A DNA stretch of 41,961 nt from an uncultured beta proteobacterium. Its GTDB lineage: Bacteria > Pseudomonadota > Gammaproteobacteria > Burkholderiales > Burkholderiaceae_C. The notes below the pieces were generated by a model. That model was not told the origin of the DNA and made no database searches. It saw only the letters and a program-made list of their open reading frames with translations. The position numbers were made by a program, and so were the translations under genes. Below are positions 7,587 to 17,371 of this stretch, in pieces; positions within the stretch are counted from its first letter, which is position 1; every line of letters begins with the position of its first letter. The stretch is from positions 1-41,961 of the forward strand of contig CAJBBZ010000145.1 of NCBI GenBank assembly GCA_903951445.1, written 5' to 3'.

Positions 7587-7629
7587 AATAAGAAACGGCG
7601 TGGGTGAGCAGGGATTGTCACCCACGCCG
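7587..7629 (-). terminator. rho-independent terminator after the flavodoxin-family gene
   Basis: A perfect 12-bp inverted repeat, CGGCGTGGGTGA and TCACCCACGCCG (7596-7607 and 7618-7629), has a 10-nt loop. On the minus strand it is followed by TTTCTTATTT. It separates the flavodoxin-family gene from the ABC exporter gene. Confidence 0.75.
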
Positions 7630-7671
7630 CTGGCGGCGGGCGCTGAACCCGCATTGCCCTTTAAAGCCCGT

Positions 7672-8205
7672 TTAAGCCCGCAGTTTCGCCGCCACCTGCG
7701 CCACCCGCGCGCCGTAAGCTAATGCCGTGTCCAAATCGCCCTGGTGCATGGCATCGGCCGGTGTGGTGTTGCCAGCGTGGGCCATCATGCCGATGCTTGA
7801 ACCGAGGCGGTTGATGGTTTCGTTGCCCATGATGTTGAGGCCAGCCCATACCATGCCGTGCTGCATCGCCAGCGTTAGCATGCTTTGCAAGGTGGAGAGC
7901 TTGTCGCCGCTGGGGTAGCCCGAGCAGGTAAAGCCGCCGGCCACCTTGTCTTTCCAGGCGCCGCTGAACCAGCGCTTGGACGAGGCATCGGCAAATTTTT
8001 TGAACTGCCAGGACACCGAGCCCATGTAGGTGGGCGAACCCATGATGATGGCGTCTGCTGCGTCGAGTGCGGCCCACTCGGCTTCGCTGATATTGCCTTC
8101 GGCGCTGATGGCAATGAGTTGAGCGTCTGCGCCCTCCGCCACTTGCTGGGCCAGGCGTTGGGTGTGGCCGTAGCCGGAGTGGTAAATCACTACTGTCGAT
8201 GTCAT
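7672..8205 (-). CDS. flavodoxin-family NAD(P)H-dependent oxidoreductase (WrbA-like)
   Basis: A 177-residue flavodoxin-fold protein. The N-terminal beta-strand and phosphate loop read VVIYHSGYGHTQRLA (FMN phosphate binding). SPTYMGSVSWQFKKF around residue 75 matches the second flavin loop of WrbA and related quinone reductases. It probably reduces quinones with two electrons using FMN. The ATG at 8205 is chosen; an upstream TTG at 8220 is also in frame, and neither has a strong ribosome site. It ends 42 bp before a strong terminator hairpin. Confidence 0.8.
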   Translation of the reverse strand: MTSTVVIYHSGYGHTQRLAQQVAEGADAQLIAISAEGNISEAEWAALDAADAIIMGSPTYMGSVSWQFKKFADASSKRWFSGAWKDKVAGGFTCSGYPSGDKLSTLQSMLTLAMQHGMVWAGLNIMGNETINRLGSSIGMMAHAGNTTPADAMHQGDLDTALAYGARVAQVAAKLRA

Positions 8206-8295
8206 AGAAAAAGGTCCCAAAAAATAAAAATGCCAGGGTCAAAAAACAAGAACTGTTCGCACATACGCCTGGCGCGCTGCGCTAACAAAAATCAG

Positions 8296-8310
8296 GGAGC
8301 GTTAAGCTCC
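8296..8310 (-). terminator. weak hairpin after the pirin gene
   Basis: GGAGC and GCTCC surround a 5-nt loop. On the minus strand TGATTTTTG follows shortly after. It lies 17 bp beyond the pirin stop. A 5-bp stem is marginal for a terminator. Confidence 0.3.
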
Positions 8311-8327
8311 GCTCGCACACATCTCAC

Positions 8328-9029
8328 TCAAGCCGACAGATCAAACACCAGCACTTCAGCAGCTTGGGCCTGGCCTAAAACCAAACGGTTTTCGCCCTGC
8401 AGGAGCAGCGCATCACCCTGCCCCAGGGCCTGACCGTTCGCGGATAAAGCGCCGCGCAACACTTGCACATAGGCTTTGCGCGCCGGGTCTAATTCCAACG
8501 AAGCGCTTTGGACGCCGTCCAAGCACCCGGCATACATGCGCGCATCGGCATGGATTTGCACTGCGCCTTGCGCACCGCCGGGCGCGGCTACCAAGCGCAA
8601 TACGCCGTCTTTTTCGGCAGAAGAAAATGTTTTTTGCTCGTACGAAGGCGCTATGCCGCGCACATCGGGCTCGATCCAAATTTGCAGAAAATGGGTGGTG
8701 GCGTTGGGCGCATGGTTGAACTCGCTGTGCTGCACGCCGGTGCCCGCGCTCATGCGCTGCACATCGCCTGGCGGTATGCCTTTGACATTGCCCATATTGT
8801 CTTTGTGCGCCAAATTGCCCGACAGCACGTAGCTGATGATTTCCATGTCCCGGTGGCCGTGCGTCCCAAACCCAGTGCCCGGCGCGATGCGGTCTTCATT
8901 GACCACCCGCAAATTGCCCCAGCCCATGAAAGCCGGGTCGTAATAACCCGCAAAGGAAAAACTATGAAAGGATTTGAGCCAGCCATGGTCGGCGTAGCCG
9001 CGGTCACTGGATTTACGTAGAAACATCAT
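8328..9029 (-). CDS. pirin family protein (YhhW-like)
   Basis: A bicupin of 233 residues, the usual size of YhhW-type pirins. The N-terminal cupin contains the metal-binding pattern GTHGHRDMEIISYVLSG (about residues 56-72) and a second histidine in GVQHSEFNH. Related proteins bind iron or nickel; some show quercetin 2,3-dioxygenase activity and others act in redox sensing. The substrate here is unknown. The gene is divergent from a LysR-type regulator with 87 bp between the two starts, which suggests, without proving, that the regulator controls it. Confidence 0.85.
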   Translation of the reverse strand: MMFLRKSSDRGYADHGWLKSFHSFSFAGYYDPAFMGWGNLRVVNEDRIAPGTGFGTHGHRDMEIISYVLSGNLAHKDNMGNVKGIPPGDVQRMSAGTGVQHSEFNHAPNATTHFLQIWIEPDVRGIAPSYEQKTFSSAEKDGVLRLVAAPGGAQGAVQIHADARMYAGCLDGVQSASLELDPARKAYVQVLRGALSANGQALGQGDALLLQGENRLVLGQAQAAEVLVFDLSA

Positions 9030-9116
9030 GGACGAATGTTAGGTTAATGAAAAGGGTTATGGGGCCAAGTAAATTGATGGCATCATGCAAATATTTCGAA
9101 CTTAAAGGCATCCCAC

Positions 9117-10046
9117 ATGCAATCGGCACGCGATTATCTGACGCCGGACACCCTGGCTATGCTGCAAACCATCTCCGAGCAAGGCAGCTTTGCCGCTGCG
9201 GCGCGGGCTTTGAATTTGGTGCCCAGCACGCTCAGCTACCGCGTACGCCAGATCGAAGAGGCGCTGGACGTGCTTTTGTACGACCGCAATTCGCGCCAGG
9301 CCAAGCTGACTCCAGCGGGTGCCGAGTTGCTGCGCGAAGGCGCACGCTTGCTGGAGGACATCGACGCGGTGGCCAACCGCGTCAAACGCGTTGCTACGGG
9401 CTGGGAGTCACAACTCACGATTGCGCTGGACACCGTCATCGTGCGTGATACGGTGATGGACTTGTGCGAACACTTCTTCAGCCTGTCGCCGCCCACCCGC
9501 TTGCGCCTGCGCGACGAAGCTTTGTCCGGCACTATGGGCTGCCTCATCGCGGGCCAGGCCGATCTGGCTATCGGCGTGGGGCCCGATGTGCAGGGGCAAA
9601 CCGGCATTCACATCAAAGCCTTGGGCACGGTGCCCTTTGTATTTGCGGTTGCGCCAGGCCATCCCCTGGCTGCTGCGCCAGAGCCCCTCAGCAATGCGCT
9701 GATGCAGCGGCACCGCGCGGTAGCCGTTGCTGATTCGGTGCAGCGGGGCAGCGGCATGAGTTTTGGTCTTTTCCAAGGCCAAGATGTGTTTACCGTGGGC
9801 AGCATGCGCGCCAAGCTCGATGCCCAGTTGCGCGGCCTGGGCAGTGGCAACCTGCCCCTGCCCATGGCTGCACCGCACATTGCCAGCGGGCGACTGGTCG
9901 CCAAACGCACCGAGCAGCCGGTGCGCCAGGCGCATATCCACTACGCCTGGCGTGGAACCAAAGCGGCGCCGCCGGGGCGCGCCTTGCAATGGTGGCTAGG
10001 CCAATTGGAGAGCGAAGCCACGCGCAAGGCTTTGCTGGCGTCTTGA
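9117..10046 (+). CDS. LysR family transcriptional regulator
   Basis: A 309-residue LTTR. The winged helix-turn-helix lies at about residues 10-70 (TISEQGSFAAAARALNLVPSTLSYRVRQIEE, described by its ends), and the linker helix follows. The remainder has the two-lobed effector-binding fold. It is transcribed away from the pirin gene across an 87-bp shared region (9030-9116). LTTRs often regulate the divergent gene and themselves. The effector is unknown. The ATG at 9117 is the only start that keeps the normal N-terminus. Confidence 0.85.
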   Translation: MQSARDYLTPDTLAMLQTISEQGSFAAAARALNLVPSTLSYRVRQIEEALDVLLYDRNSRQAKLTPAGAELLREGARLLEDIDAVANRVKRVATGWESQLTIALDTVIVRDTVMDLCEHFFSLSPPTRLRLRDEALSGTMGCLIAGQADLAIGVGPDVQGQTGIHIKALGTVPFVFAVAPGHPLAAAPEPLSNALMQRHRAVAVADSVQRGSGMSFGLFQGQDVFTVGSMRAKLDAQLRGLGSGNLPLPMAAPHIASGRLVAKRTEQPVRQAHIHYAWRGTKAAPPGRALQWWLGQLESEATRKALLAS

Positions 10047-10117
10047 TACGGCAGCGGGTGTACAGTAGGCCGCATGCCGCAAGCGGCGACACATAAAAAC
10101 GCCAAGGAGAACCACGC

Positions 10118-11167
10118 ATGCAAAGGCCCAAAAATATTGCCATCGTCGGCGCCGGACTGGCCGCGATTAGCTGCGCCCGCACACTGGTACAAGCCGGGCA
10201 CCGCGTCACCTTGTTTGAGAAAAGCAAAGGCGTAGGCGGACGCATGTCGACGCGGCGCAGCCCTTTTGGCACTTTTGACCATGGCTCCCAGTACTTCACT
10301 GTGCGCGACCCGCGCTTTGCCCAGGCTTTGGAAACCGCCCCCGGCGTGTGCCGCCCCTGGAGCGTGACCATGGTGCAGGTGCTAGACCAGCATGGCCGCG
10401 TCGCAGCCGCCGGTTTGCCCGCACGCGAGCCGCATTGGGTGCCGGGGCCGGGCATGCGCGATCTGGCTGTCGCCTGGGCCGCACCGATTTCTGAGCATAT
10501 CCACCTGGAAACCTGCGTTATGGCGATCGAAACAGACGCGCTGCACAAAGGCCAATGGCAATTGCGCACCCGTGGCAGCGACGACAGCAGCGGTGTACAC
10601 GGCGGCTTTGACCATGTGCTGCTGGCCATCCCGCATCCGCAGGCCGCGGCCCTGCTGCGCACCCTGCCGCCAAAAACCAGCGGCAGCGCAGCCGTGTTGC
10701 AAGCGCTGGATGCCGTGAGCGTGCAACCCTGCTGGACGCTGATGCTGGCCTTTCCGCAAGCGGTGCAGCCGGGCTTGACCACGCTGGGCCCGCAATGGAA
10801 CGCTGCGCGCAGCACCCACCACCGCATCGCCTGGCTGGCGCGCGAATCGAGCAAGCCGGGGCGCGGCATTGTGGAGCGCTGGACGGTGCAGGCCAGCGCG
10901 GATTGGTCGCAAGAACATATCCACGACGATGTAGCGCGCGCGCAAGGCAAATTGCTCAAAGCCTTTGCCGAAGTCACTGGCATCCGCGCCCAACCGGCCT
11001 ATGTGGAAGCGCACCGCTGGCTGTACGCTAAAACCGACAAGCCCTTGGGCCGCAGCCATGTGTGGGATGCCAAATCCGGCATCGGCTTGTGCGGCGACTG
11101 GTGCCTGGGCCACCGGGTGGAGAACGCATTCGTATCGGGCTTGGAACTGGCGCTTGCAGTCGGCTGA
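10118..11167 (+). CDS. FAD/NAD(P)-dependent oxidoreductase, renalase-like
   Basis: A 349-residue flavoprotein. The Rossmann motif [17 protein letters not shown] at the N-terminus binds the FAD adenosine moiety. [16 protein letters not shown] at about residues 32-47 is the second FAD motif seen in the amine-oxidase/renalase group. A C-terminal [19 protein letters not shown] completes the flavin site. The physiological substrate is unknown. AAGGAG lies 8 bp upstream of the ATG at 10118, a strong ribosome site. Its last 14 bases overlap the preferred start of gluQ, so the two are probably translated together. Confidence 0.8.
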   Translation: MQRPKNIAIVGAGLAAISCARTLVQAGHRVTLFEKSKGVGGRMSTRRSPFGTFDHGSQYFTVRDPRFAQALETAPGVCRPWSVTMVQVLDQHGRVAAAGLPAREPHWVPGPGMRDLAVAWAAPISEHIHLETCVMAIETDALHKGQWQLRTRGSDDSSGVHGGFDHVLLAIPHPQAAALLRTLPPKTSGSAAVLQALDAVSVQPCWTLMLAFPQAVQPGLTTLGPQWNAARSTHHRIAWLARESSKPGRGIVERWTVQASADWSQEHIHDDVARAQGKLLKAFAEVTGIRAQPAYVEAHRWLYAKTDKPLGRSHVWDAKSGIGLCGDWCLGHRVENAFVSGLELALAVG

Positions 11168-12065
11168 TAATTTTTCGTACTACCGGGGCCGCTTTGCGCC
11201 CTCGCCCACCGGCCCCTTGCATGCGGGCTCGCTGGTGGCTGCGCTGGCCAGTTGGCTAGACGCCCGCGCACACGGCGGCCAGTGGCTGGTGCGCATCGAA
11301 GATGTCGATAGCCCACGCACCGTGCCCGGCGCCGACCGCGTGATACTTTCGCAACTCGCCGCCTGCGGCCTGGATGCCGACGCGCCACCCGTGTGGCAAA
11401 GCACCCGCACCGCGCTGTACCGCGCAGCCCTGGACAAGCTTGTGGCGGGCGCTTTGGCCTACCCCTGCGGCTGTTCGCGCAAGGACATTGAAAACGCCAT
11501 AGCCGCCGACGTGCCCCGCCCGCGCCACGCGGAACTGCGCTACCCCGGTACCTGCCGCACCGGCCTGCACGGCAAAGCGGCGCGGGCCTGGCGCTTGCGC
11601 ACCGAGGGCGCCGCTATCCACTGGCAAGACCGCGCCGCCGGGCCACAAGCGCAAGATGTGCAAGACGCGGTGGGCGACTTCGTGCTGCTGCGCGCCGACG
11701 GCTGCTTTGCATATCAGTTAGCCGTGGTGGTGGATGACGCCGACCAAGGTATCAGCCATGTGGTGCGCGGCGCCGACCTATTGGACAACACCGCACGGCA
11801 AATCTGGCTGCAACAAAGCCTGCAACTGCCCACGCCGCAGTACCTGCATACCGCGCTGGTACTGGGTGCGAATGGTGAAAAATTGTCCAAGCAAAACGGC
11901 GCGCAAGCCATCGACACCACAGAGCCGCTACGCGCTTTGAACCAGGCTGCAGCCACCCTCGGGTTGCCTGCGCAATCGGGCAGCGTGGAGCACGCGCTGA
12001 GCGCCTGGACTGCGGCTTGGGCATCTACTGGGGTGCGGCCCGAACGCCAAACCCGCGCCACCTAA
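11154..12065 (+). CDS. gluQ: glutamyl-Q tRNA(Asp) synthetase
   Basis: GluQRS transfers activated glutamate to queuosine at position 34 of tRNA-Asp. It resembles the catalytic half of GluRS without the anticodon-binding domain, and the length (~303 aa) fits. The HIGH-like signature is [10 protein letters not shown], the KMSKS-like one is EKLSKQN, and the Zn-binding set is YPCGC...YPGTC. The conserved start [11 protein letters not shown] begins near 11178, and no ATG is available just before it. I place the start at the TTG 11154, overlapping the upstream gene by 14 bp. A long frame back to 10965 would lie entirely within that gene and is rejected. trmB follows. Confidence 0.88.
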   Translation: MQSADNFSYYRGRFAPSPTGPLHAGSLVAALASWLDARAHGGQWLVRIEDVDSPRTVPGADRVILSQLAACGLDADAPPVWQSTRTALYRAALDKLVAGALAYPCGCSRKDIENAIAADVPRPRHAELRYPGTCRTGLHGKAARAWRLRTEGAAIHWQDRAAGPQAQDVQDAVGDFVLLRADGCFAYQLAVVVDDADQGISHVVRGADLLDNTARQIWLQQSLQLPTPQYLHTALVLGANGEKLSKQNGAQAIDTTEPLRALNQAAATLGLPAQSGSVEHALSAWTAAWASTGVRPERQTRAT

Positions 12066-12122
12066 AATTGCGCGCTTTAGGCCAGCCACCGGCCTCCTAT
12101 GCGCCTAGCGCATCCCCCACCC

Positions 12123-12869
12123 ATGCAAAACAATAATTCCCCCGAGCCTGACACACCACCGGTGTTTATGCGCACCGTCAAAAGCTACGTCTTGCGCGCA
12201 GGCCGGGTCACGCACGGCCAAGCCAAAGCGGTGGAGACACTGGGGCCGCAGTTCTTGCTGCCGTACCGCCCGTCACTCATCACCTGGCCCGAAGCGTTTG
12301 GCAAAAGCCAGGCGCCGGGCAGCACGCGGCCCGTGGTGCTGGAAATCGGCTTTGGCATGGGCGAAGCCACGGCCCAGATTGCGGCCACCTCGGCCGGCAC
12401 AGACTTTTTATGTTGCGAAGTGCACCAGGCGGGCGTGGGCGCCTTGCTCAAGCGCATAGGCGAAGCGGGCTTAGGCAATATACGCATTTGCGCGCACGAC
12501 GCGGTAGAAGTGATAGACCAGATGCTGCCCCTGGCCAGTCTGGACGGAATCCATATTTTTTTCCCGGACCCGTGGCACAAAACCAAACACAACAAACGCC
12601 GCTTGATACAAGCGCCCTTAGTCGAAAAATTAGCGCAACGCCTCAAGCCCGGCGGCTATTTGCACTGCGCCACCGACTGGCAGCCCTATGCCGAACAAAT
12701 TTTGGAGGTACTGGAAGCCCAGCCCCTGCTGCAAAACCAGGCGCGCAGCGCGCAGCCTGATTTGCAAGGCTACGCGCCCAAACCAGACTACCGGCCTTTG
12801 ACCAAGTTTGAAAACCGGGGGCTCAAGCTAGGCCACGGCGTGTGGGATGTGGTCTGCCTGCGCCGCTAA
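12123..12869 (+). CDS. trmB: tRNA (guanine-N7-)-methyltransferase
   Basis: TrmB methylates G46 in the tRNA variable loop using SAM. The SAM-binding motif is [11 protein letters not shown], and the diagnostic [15 protein letters not shown] is intact, including the PDPW-K substrate motif. Length is 248 residues from ATG 12123, or 256 from ATG 12099; neither has a clear ribosome site and the extra residues are not conserved-looking. It lies between gluQ and an RluA-type synthase, 3 bp before the latter, forming a tRNA/rRNA modification group. Confidence 0.92.
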   Translation: MQNNNSPEPDTPPVFMRTVKSYVLRAGRVTHGQAKAVETLGPQFLLPYRPSLITWPEAFGKSQAPGSTRPVVLEIGFGMGEATAQIAATSAGTDFLCCEVHQAGVGALLKRIGEAGLGNIRICAHDAVEVIDQMLPLASLDGIHIFFPDPWHKTKHNKRRLIQAPLVEKLAQRLKPGGYLHCATDWQPYAEQILEVLEAQPLLQNQARSAQPDLQGYAPKPDYRPLTKFENRGLKLGHGVWDVVCLRR

Positions 12870-12872
12870 GCC

Positions 12873-13790
12873 ATGCGACTAGCCAGCGCGCTGCGCGACT
12901 TGCCCACGCGCGATGGCGTAGGCGCCAGCCGGGTTGTTATTGCGCCAGGGCGCTGGGCGTGCGTGATGGACTTTTTGCTCGCCCGTTTTCCGCATATCAG
13001 CGCAGCGGATTGGCAGCAACGCTTGGCCCAAGGTCTGGTGCTGGGCGAGGCGGGGCAGCCATTGCAAGCCGACACCCCTGCCATGAACGGCGGATGGCTG
13101 TATTACTACCGCGCAGTCGAAAGCGAAACGGCGATTCCTTTTGAACACCAGGTGCTGTACCGCGATGCGCATTTGCTGGTGGTAGACAAGCCGCATTTTT
13201 TGCCCGTCATCCCCTCGGGCAAGTATTTGCAGCACACCTTGTTGCTACGCTTAAAACAAAGCTTAGAGCTGCCCGACCTGGTGCCCATCCACCGCATAGA
13301 CCGCGACACTGCGGGCTTGGTGCTGTTTTCGCTGCAAGCAGCCAGTCGCGATGCCTATAGCGCCATGTTCAGAGAACGGCGGGTGGAAAAAAGCTACGAG
13401 GCGGTCGCCGGCTTTAACCCGAAGCTAGCAATGCCGGTGCGGCGCGAAAGCCGTATTCGGATGGGCGCGCACTTTATGCAGCAGGCCGAAGTGCCGGGGC
13501 CGGTCAATGCCATTACCGATATCGATGTGCTGGAAGTCTGCGGCCCCTGGGCGCGCTACCGATTGCGGCCTTTAAGCGGACAGCGCCACCAGTTGCGTGT
13601 GCACATGATGGCGCTGGGCCTGCCCATCCTGAACGATGGCATTTATCCGCAACTCACGCCGGAGGGCAGCAGCGACCAGGGCAAGCCCTTGCAATTGCTC
13701 GCCAAAAGCCTGGCATTTAAAGACCCGGTCAGCGAGCGGCCTATGGTGTTTGAAAGCCAATTGCGCCTGCTGCCCCTGCCGTCGGTTTAG
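12873..13790 (+). CDS. RluA-family pseudouridine synthase
   Basis: A 305-residue protein that isomerises uridine to pseudouridine in rRNA or tRNA. The catalytic motif HRIDRDTAG, with the essential Asp, lies near residue 140. LRPLSGQRHQLRVHM near 230 is the second conserved motif. An N-terminal S4-like segment (FLLARFPHISAADWQQRLAQG) precedes the catalytic domain, as in RluA/RluC/RluD. The target position is not predictable. The start is 3 bp after the trmB stop, so translation is probably coupled. The stop overlaps the convergent transglutaminase stop in a shared TTAG. Confidence 0.88.
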   Translation: MRLASALRDLPTRDGVGASRVVIAPGRWACVMDFLLARFPHISAADWQQRLAQGLVLGEAGQPLQADTPAMNGGWLYYYRAVESETAIPFEHQVLYRDAHLLVVDKPHFLPVIPSGKYLQHTLLLRLKQSLELPDLVPIHRIDRDTAGLVLFSLQAASRDAYSAMFRERRVEKSYEAVAGFNPKLAMPVRRESRIRMGAHFMQQAEVPGPVNAITDIDVLEVCGPWARYRLRPLSGQRHQLRVHMMALGLPILNDGIYPQLTPEGSSDQGKPLQLLAKSLAFKDPVSERPMVFESQLRLLPLPSV

Positions 13791-14923
13791 GCTGCGATTT
13801 CTTTGGCGCTAATGCGATATCGGAAATCATCAGGCGCATACGCGTCCAGGCGCTGGCCGCCGGTCTCGGCATGCGGGTACATCAAAAAGCCCAGGCGCGG
13901 GCCTTTGGCGTTGGGCAGCACAACATCGTGCGCGGTGTTGTAGGCCATCCAATTGCCTTCCCAGCCGCCAAACAAGACGCGGTTAACCGGTGCCACCACC
14001 GGGTTGCGCGGGTCTTTGATCCAATCGGCGGTTTCCTGGCGCATCACCTTGGCCACGTCCGCCGGGTCCATGGCCACCCAGCCATAGCCTTGCAAATAGA
14101 CCTCGGCGCGGCAGTGTTGCGCGCCTTGCAACTTGGCGGATATGCCGCCCAGCTCTTTGTAGCCAAAGGCGCTGGGCGCGACGCGCAAACCATACACATC
14201 GCGCGCAGGTAGGCCCACCGATCGGCACAAGCCCACAAACAAGGCATTCAGGTCAGCGCATTTGCCACCCAGGTTGCCGGTTTCCAGCATGGTTTGGATG
14301 TCGCCTTCGCCGCAGCCGCGCACCTTGGGCTCGCGGTAGGTATTGCTCACTATCCAGTCGAATATTTTTTGCGCTTTTTCCACGTCACTGCGCGCACCTT
14401 TGGTGGCCTCGCTGGCGGTGCTCAGCACAATGCCATCGACCGGAATCAGCGCGGTCGCGCGCGTCCATTGCGCCAATGAAGCGGCAGATTCAGCCGGAGC
14501 CGATTTTTGCTTCCAGTCTTGCAAGCGGTTTTGGGTTTGGATGCGGCTGGTCACTTCCACAAATGGCTGCGCCTGTGCGGCATCAAACTCGGCGTACACC
14601 ATGCGCGCGCCTTCGCTGCCATCGGCCAGCATGCGGGCGCTGCCGTTGCTGCTCATGGCCGATTCCAACGATTTTTGCCAGGGCGTGTTCACACTGGGCA
14701 CCGGCACCCAGACGCGCGTCTGGCCGCGCGGGGCGGCAATTTCGACGCGGGTGGTCACTTCAAAAGTACGCCATGCGCCGGGCTGCGGGGCAAACTGGCG
14801 CTCTGGGGTTTGGTCGCTTTGCGCCAAGCTGTACACGGGAAGGCTGCTAACTGCGCAGGAAGCGGCAGCGCGAAGAAATTGGCGACGCGCAGGCTGCGAC
14901 GCGCCAGTGAAAACGGTGGTCAT
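13787..14923 (-). CDS. exported transglutaminase-like protein (Tat signal)
   Basis: A 378-residue protein. The N-terminus carries a Tat-type signal, ARRQFLRAAA followed by a hydrophobic stretch, so export is probably in folded form. The transglutaminase-like core has the Cys-His-Asp triad: GGKCADLNALFVGLCRS, HCRAEVYLQGYGW and MDPAD. These domains in bacteria act as peptidases or amidases; the substrate is unknown. The ATG at 14923 is chosen because the signal peptide starts there; the frame runs back to 15124 without similarity. It is divergent from the dinG-type helicase. Confidence 0.8.
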   Translation of the reverse strand: MTTVFTGASQPARRQFLRAAASCAVSSLPVYSLAQSDQTPERQFAPQPGAWRTFEVTTRVEIAAPRGQTRVWVPVPSVNTPWQKSLESAMSSNGSARMLADGSEGARMVYAEFDAAQAQPFVEVTSRIQTQNRLQDWKQKSAPAESAASLAQWTRATALIPVDGIVLSTASEATKGARSDVEKAQKIFDWIVSNTYREPKVRGCGEGDIQTMLETGNLGGKCADLNALFVGLCRSVGLPARDVYGLRVAPSAFGYKELGGISAKLQGAQHCRAEVYLQGYGWVAMDPADVAKVMRQETADWIKDPRNPVVAPVNRVLFGGWEGNWMAYNTAHDVVLPNAKGPRLGFLMYPHAETGGQRLDAYAPDDFRYRISAKEIAA

Positions 14924-15166
14924 ACAAGGAACTCCGGATAGTGATAAAAAGCGCCTACGGCGTAGCAATAAATACCCCGAATAGCGCGAAAACCACCAGC
15001 CCGTTTGCAATTGCTTGCAAGTGGTCGGCAGCGGTCGGATTATCGCTGCTGCAACAGGTATATTGCGGGCCTGCCATTGAGGTGTGCCATGCGGGTGTGC
15101 CCCCTCTGTTCGCGCGCACCGCACTGCACCGCCCTTGCCTTACCGACCCCACCGAGAAACATCTAC

Positions 15167-17311
15167 TTGTCCTCTGAAACCCAGCCCCCATTGGCCGCCC
15201 CTGGCAGCGCGCAAATCTGGGCCGAACAAGCCTTTGGCGCATTTAGCCACGTGCTGCAAGCCACGCCAGGCTTTCGCCAGCGCCAAGGCCAGATTGCTAT
15301 GGCGCAATGCGTAGCCGACACCTTGAGCCGCGCCGACCTGGGCGATTGCGATGAGCCGCAGCGCGCGATCGCCGTTATCCAGGCCGGCACCGGCGTCGGC
15401 AAATCTGCCGCCTATGCCAGCACCGCGATTGCGATGGCTTTGCAGCGCAAAACCCGCGTGCTGATTTCCACCGCCACGGTAGCGCTGCAAGAGCAACTCA
15501 TGCAAAAAGACTTGCCAGCCCTGGCCGCCAGCATGGAGCAACCCTTTGCGTTTGCGCTGGCAAAAGGGCGCGGGCGCTATGTGTGCAAGCTCAAGCTGGA
15601 GCGCCTGGTGGGCAGCGGCGGCGCGGAGGATGATTTTTTTGAAGACGATTTTCCAGCGGTGGCGCTGGGCACGGCCTCGCAGGAAGCCTTGGAAGAGCGG
15701 CGCTTTCGGCTGTATGAACATATGGCCGCCACGCTAGCGACAGGGCGCTGGGACGGCGACCGCGACAGCCTGAACGAAGCGCCCGAGCCGCAGGACTGGG
15801 CCACCGTGGCCGCCGAACGGCATAGCTGCACCGTGCGGCATTGCCCACGCTTTCGGGATTGCAGCTACTACCAGGCGCGCAACCGCCTGGCAGAAGCGCA
15901 AGTGATTGTTGCCAACCACGACCTGGTGCTAGCCTCGCTGGGCATGAAAACCTTGCCCGAGCTGAACAACTGTCTGCTGGTGTTTGACGAGGCGCACCAT
16001 TTGCCAGCAGTCGCTTTAGACCAGTTCAGCAGCGCCATGGAGCTGGCCAGCCTGCGCTGGCTGGACCGCTTGCCCAAGGTCTTGCAAGAAGTCACCAATG
16101 CGCTACAACTGGATTTGGACGCGGACGTAGCCATCGTCAGCAGCCAACTCAAGGCCACCTTGCAGCAACTGGCGCGCATGGTGCTGGAACTGGTACACGC
16201 CAGCACCCGGGGGCAGGACGGCACACTGCGCTTTGCCCATGGCGTGCTGCCAGAGGCCCTGGGCGAGCCTCTAGCACTGGCGCTGGCGCAGGCCACCGGT
16301 TTGGCGCAGGCGCTGGACGCGCTGGGCGCGCAAATTAAAAAAATCGCCAAAGACGACCCGATGCAGGCGCTGCAATGCAGCCAGCAGTACGCCAAGCTGG
16401 GGCCACTGGCGCCGCGCCTGGGCGCACTTACATCGACCGCCAGCCTCTTGCTGGAGCATGGCGAGCAGCCGCTGGCCAAATGGCTGCAATGCAAAAGCGA
16501 AGGCGGCTTTTTGCTGATCAGCGCCCATGCCTGCCCCATGGTGCCGGGCGACTTGCTGCGCCAGTTTGTGTGGAGCCAGGCCCGCGCGGCGATTCTTACC
16601 TCGGCCTCGCTTACCAGCTGCGGCAGCTTTGACTATTTTTTGCAGGAATGCGGGCTCTCGGGCAACCCGGATGTGCAGGCCCTGGAAGTCTCCAGCCCTT
16701 TCGACTACGCCACACAAGGCACACTCACCGTGGTGCACACCATGGCGGATGCGAAAAACGTGCAGGCCTATACCGGCGAAGTGGTGGAATACCTGATGCA
16801 AGACTTGGCAAAAGTGGAACATGGCGCTTTGGTCTTATTCACCTCGCGGGCGCAAATGCGCGCGGCGACTGAAGCTATTCCTGCACGGCTGTTGGAAAGC
16901 GTGTTGGTGCAAGGCAGCACCTCACGCACCCGCTTGTTGGCCGCGCATATGGCGCGGGTGGAGGCGGGCTTACCGTCCATTATTTTTGGCTTGCAATCCT
17001 TTGGCGAGGGCCTGGATTTGCCAGGCATTCTGTGCGAAACCGTGTTCATCACCAAGCTGCCGTTTGCGCCGCCGTCCGAACCGGTGGACGAGGCGCGCGC
17101 CGAATGGCTGCGCCGCATGGGGCGCGACCCGTTTAATGAACTCGTCATCCCTGCCACCGGCATCAAGCTACTGCAATGGACAGGCCGAGCCATACGCACC
17201 GAGGAAGACCGCGCGCAAGTGATTTGCTACGACAAGCGCCTAAGCGAGCAAGCCTATGGCCGGCGCATGTTGCAAGGCCTGCCGCCCTACCGCTTTTTGC
17301 AGCGCAAATAG
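15167..17311 (+). CDS. dinG: DinG-type ATP-dependent DNA helicase
   Basis: An XPD/DinG superfamily 2 helicase. Motif I is AGTGVGKSAAYA and motif II is VFDEAHHLPA. Four cysteines (VCKLKLE, then CTVRHCPRFRDC) fit the [4Fe-4S] site of DinG. The C-terminal motif ending LLQWTGRAIRT matches helicase motif VI. It unwinds 5'-overhang DNA, D-loops and R-loops. I place the start at TTG 15167 (714 aa, the usual family length), because no ATG occurs closer than 15089 and the residues before LSSETQ are not family-like. An ATG at 15089 is the alternative. The gene ends at a strong shared terminator. Confidence 0.85.
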   Translation: MSSETQPPLAAPGSAQIWAEQAFGAFSHVLQATPGFRQRQGQIAMAQCVADTLSRADLGDCDEPQRAIAVIQAGTGVGKSAAYASTAIAMALQRKTRVLISTATVALQEQLMQKDLPALAASMEQPFAFALAKGRGRYVCKLKLERLVGSGGAEDDFFEDDFPAVALGTASQEALEERRFRLYEHMAATLATGRWDGDRDSLNEAPEPQDWATVAAERHSCTVRHCPRFRDCSYYQARNRLAEAQVIVANHDLVLASLGMKTLPELNNCLLVFDEAHHLPAVALDQFSSAMELASLRWLDRLPKVLQEVTNALQLDLDADVAIVSSQLKATLQQLARMVLELVHASTRGQDGTLRFAHGVLPEALGEPLALALAQATGLAQALDALGAQIKKIAKDDPMQALQCSQQYAKLGPLAPRLGALTSTASLLLEHGEQPLAKWLQCKSEGGFLLISAHACPMVPGDLLRQFVWSQARAAILTSASLTSCGSFDYFLQECGLSGNPDVQALEVSSPFDYATQGTLTVVHTMADAKNVQAYTGEVVEYLMQDLAKVEHGALVLFTSRAQMRAATEAIPARLLESVLVQGSTSRTRLLAAHMARVEAGLPSIIFGLQSFGEGLDLPGILCETVFITKLPFAPPSEPVDEARAEWLRRMGRDPFNELVIPATGIKLLQWTGRAIRTEEDRAQVICYDKRLSEQAYGRRMLQGLPPYRFLQRK

Positions 17312-17328
17312 GGAATTGGTAGGCGTAA

Positions 17329-17354
17329 AAAAACCGGCCCGAAGGCCGGTTTTT
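17329..17354. terminator. bidirectional terminator between dinG and the livK-like gene
   Basis: A perfect 11-bp stem AAAAACCGGCC / GGCCGGTTTTT closes a CGAA tetraloop. With A and T runs on both sides it works as an intrinsic terminator in either direction. It serves the convergent dinG (+) and livK-like (-) genes. Confidence 0.9.
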
Positions 17355-17371
17355 GTTGTCGCAGTCCGTGA

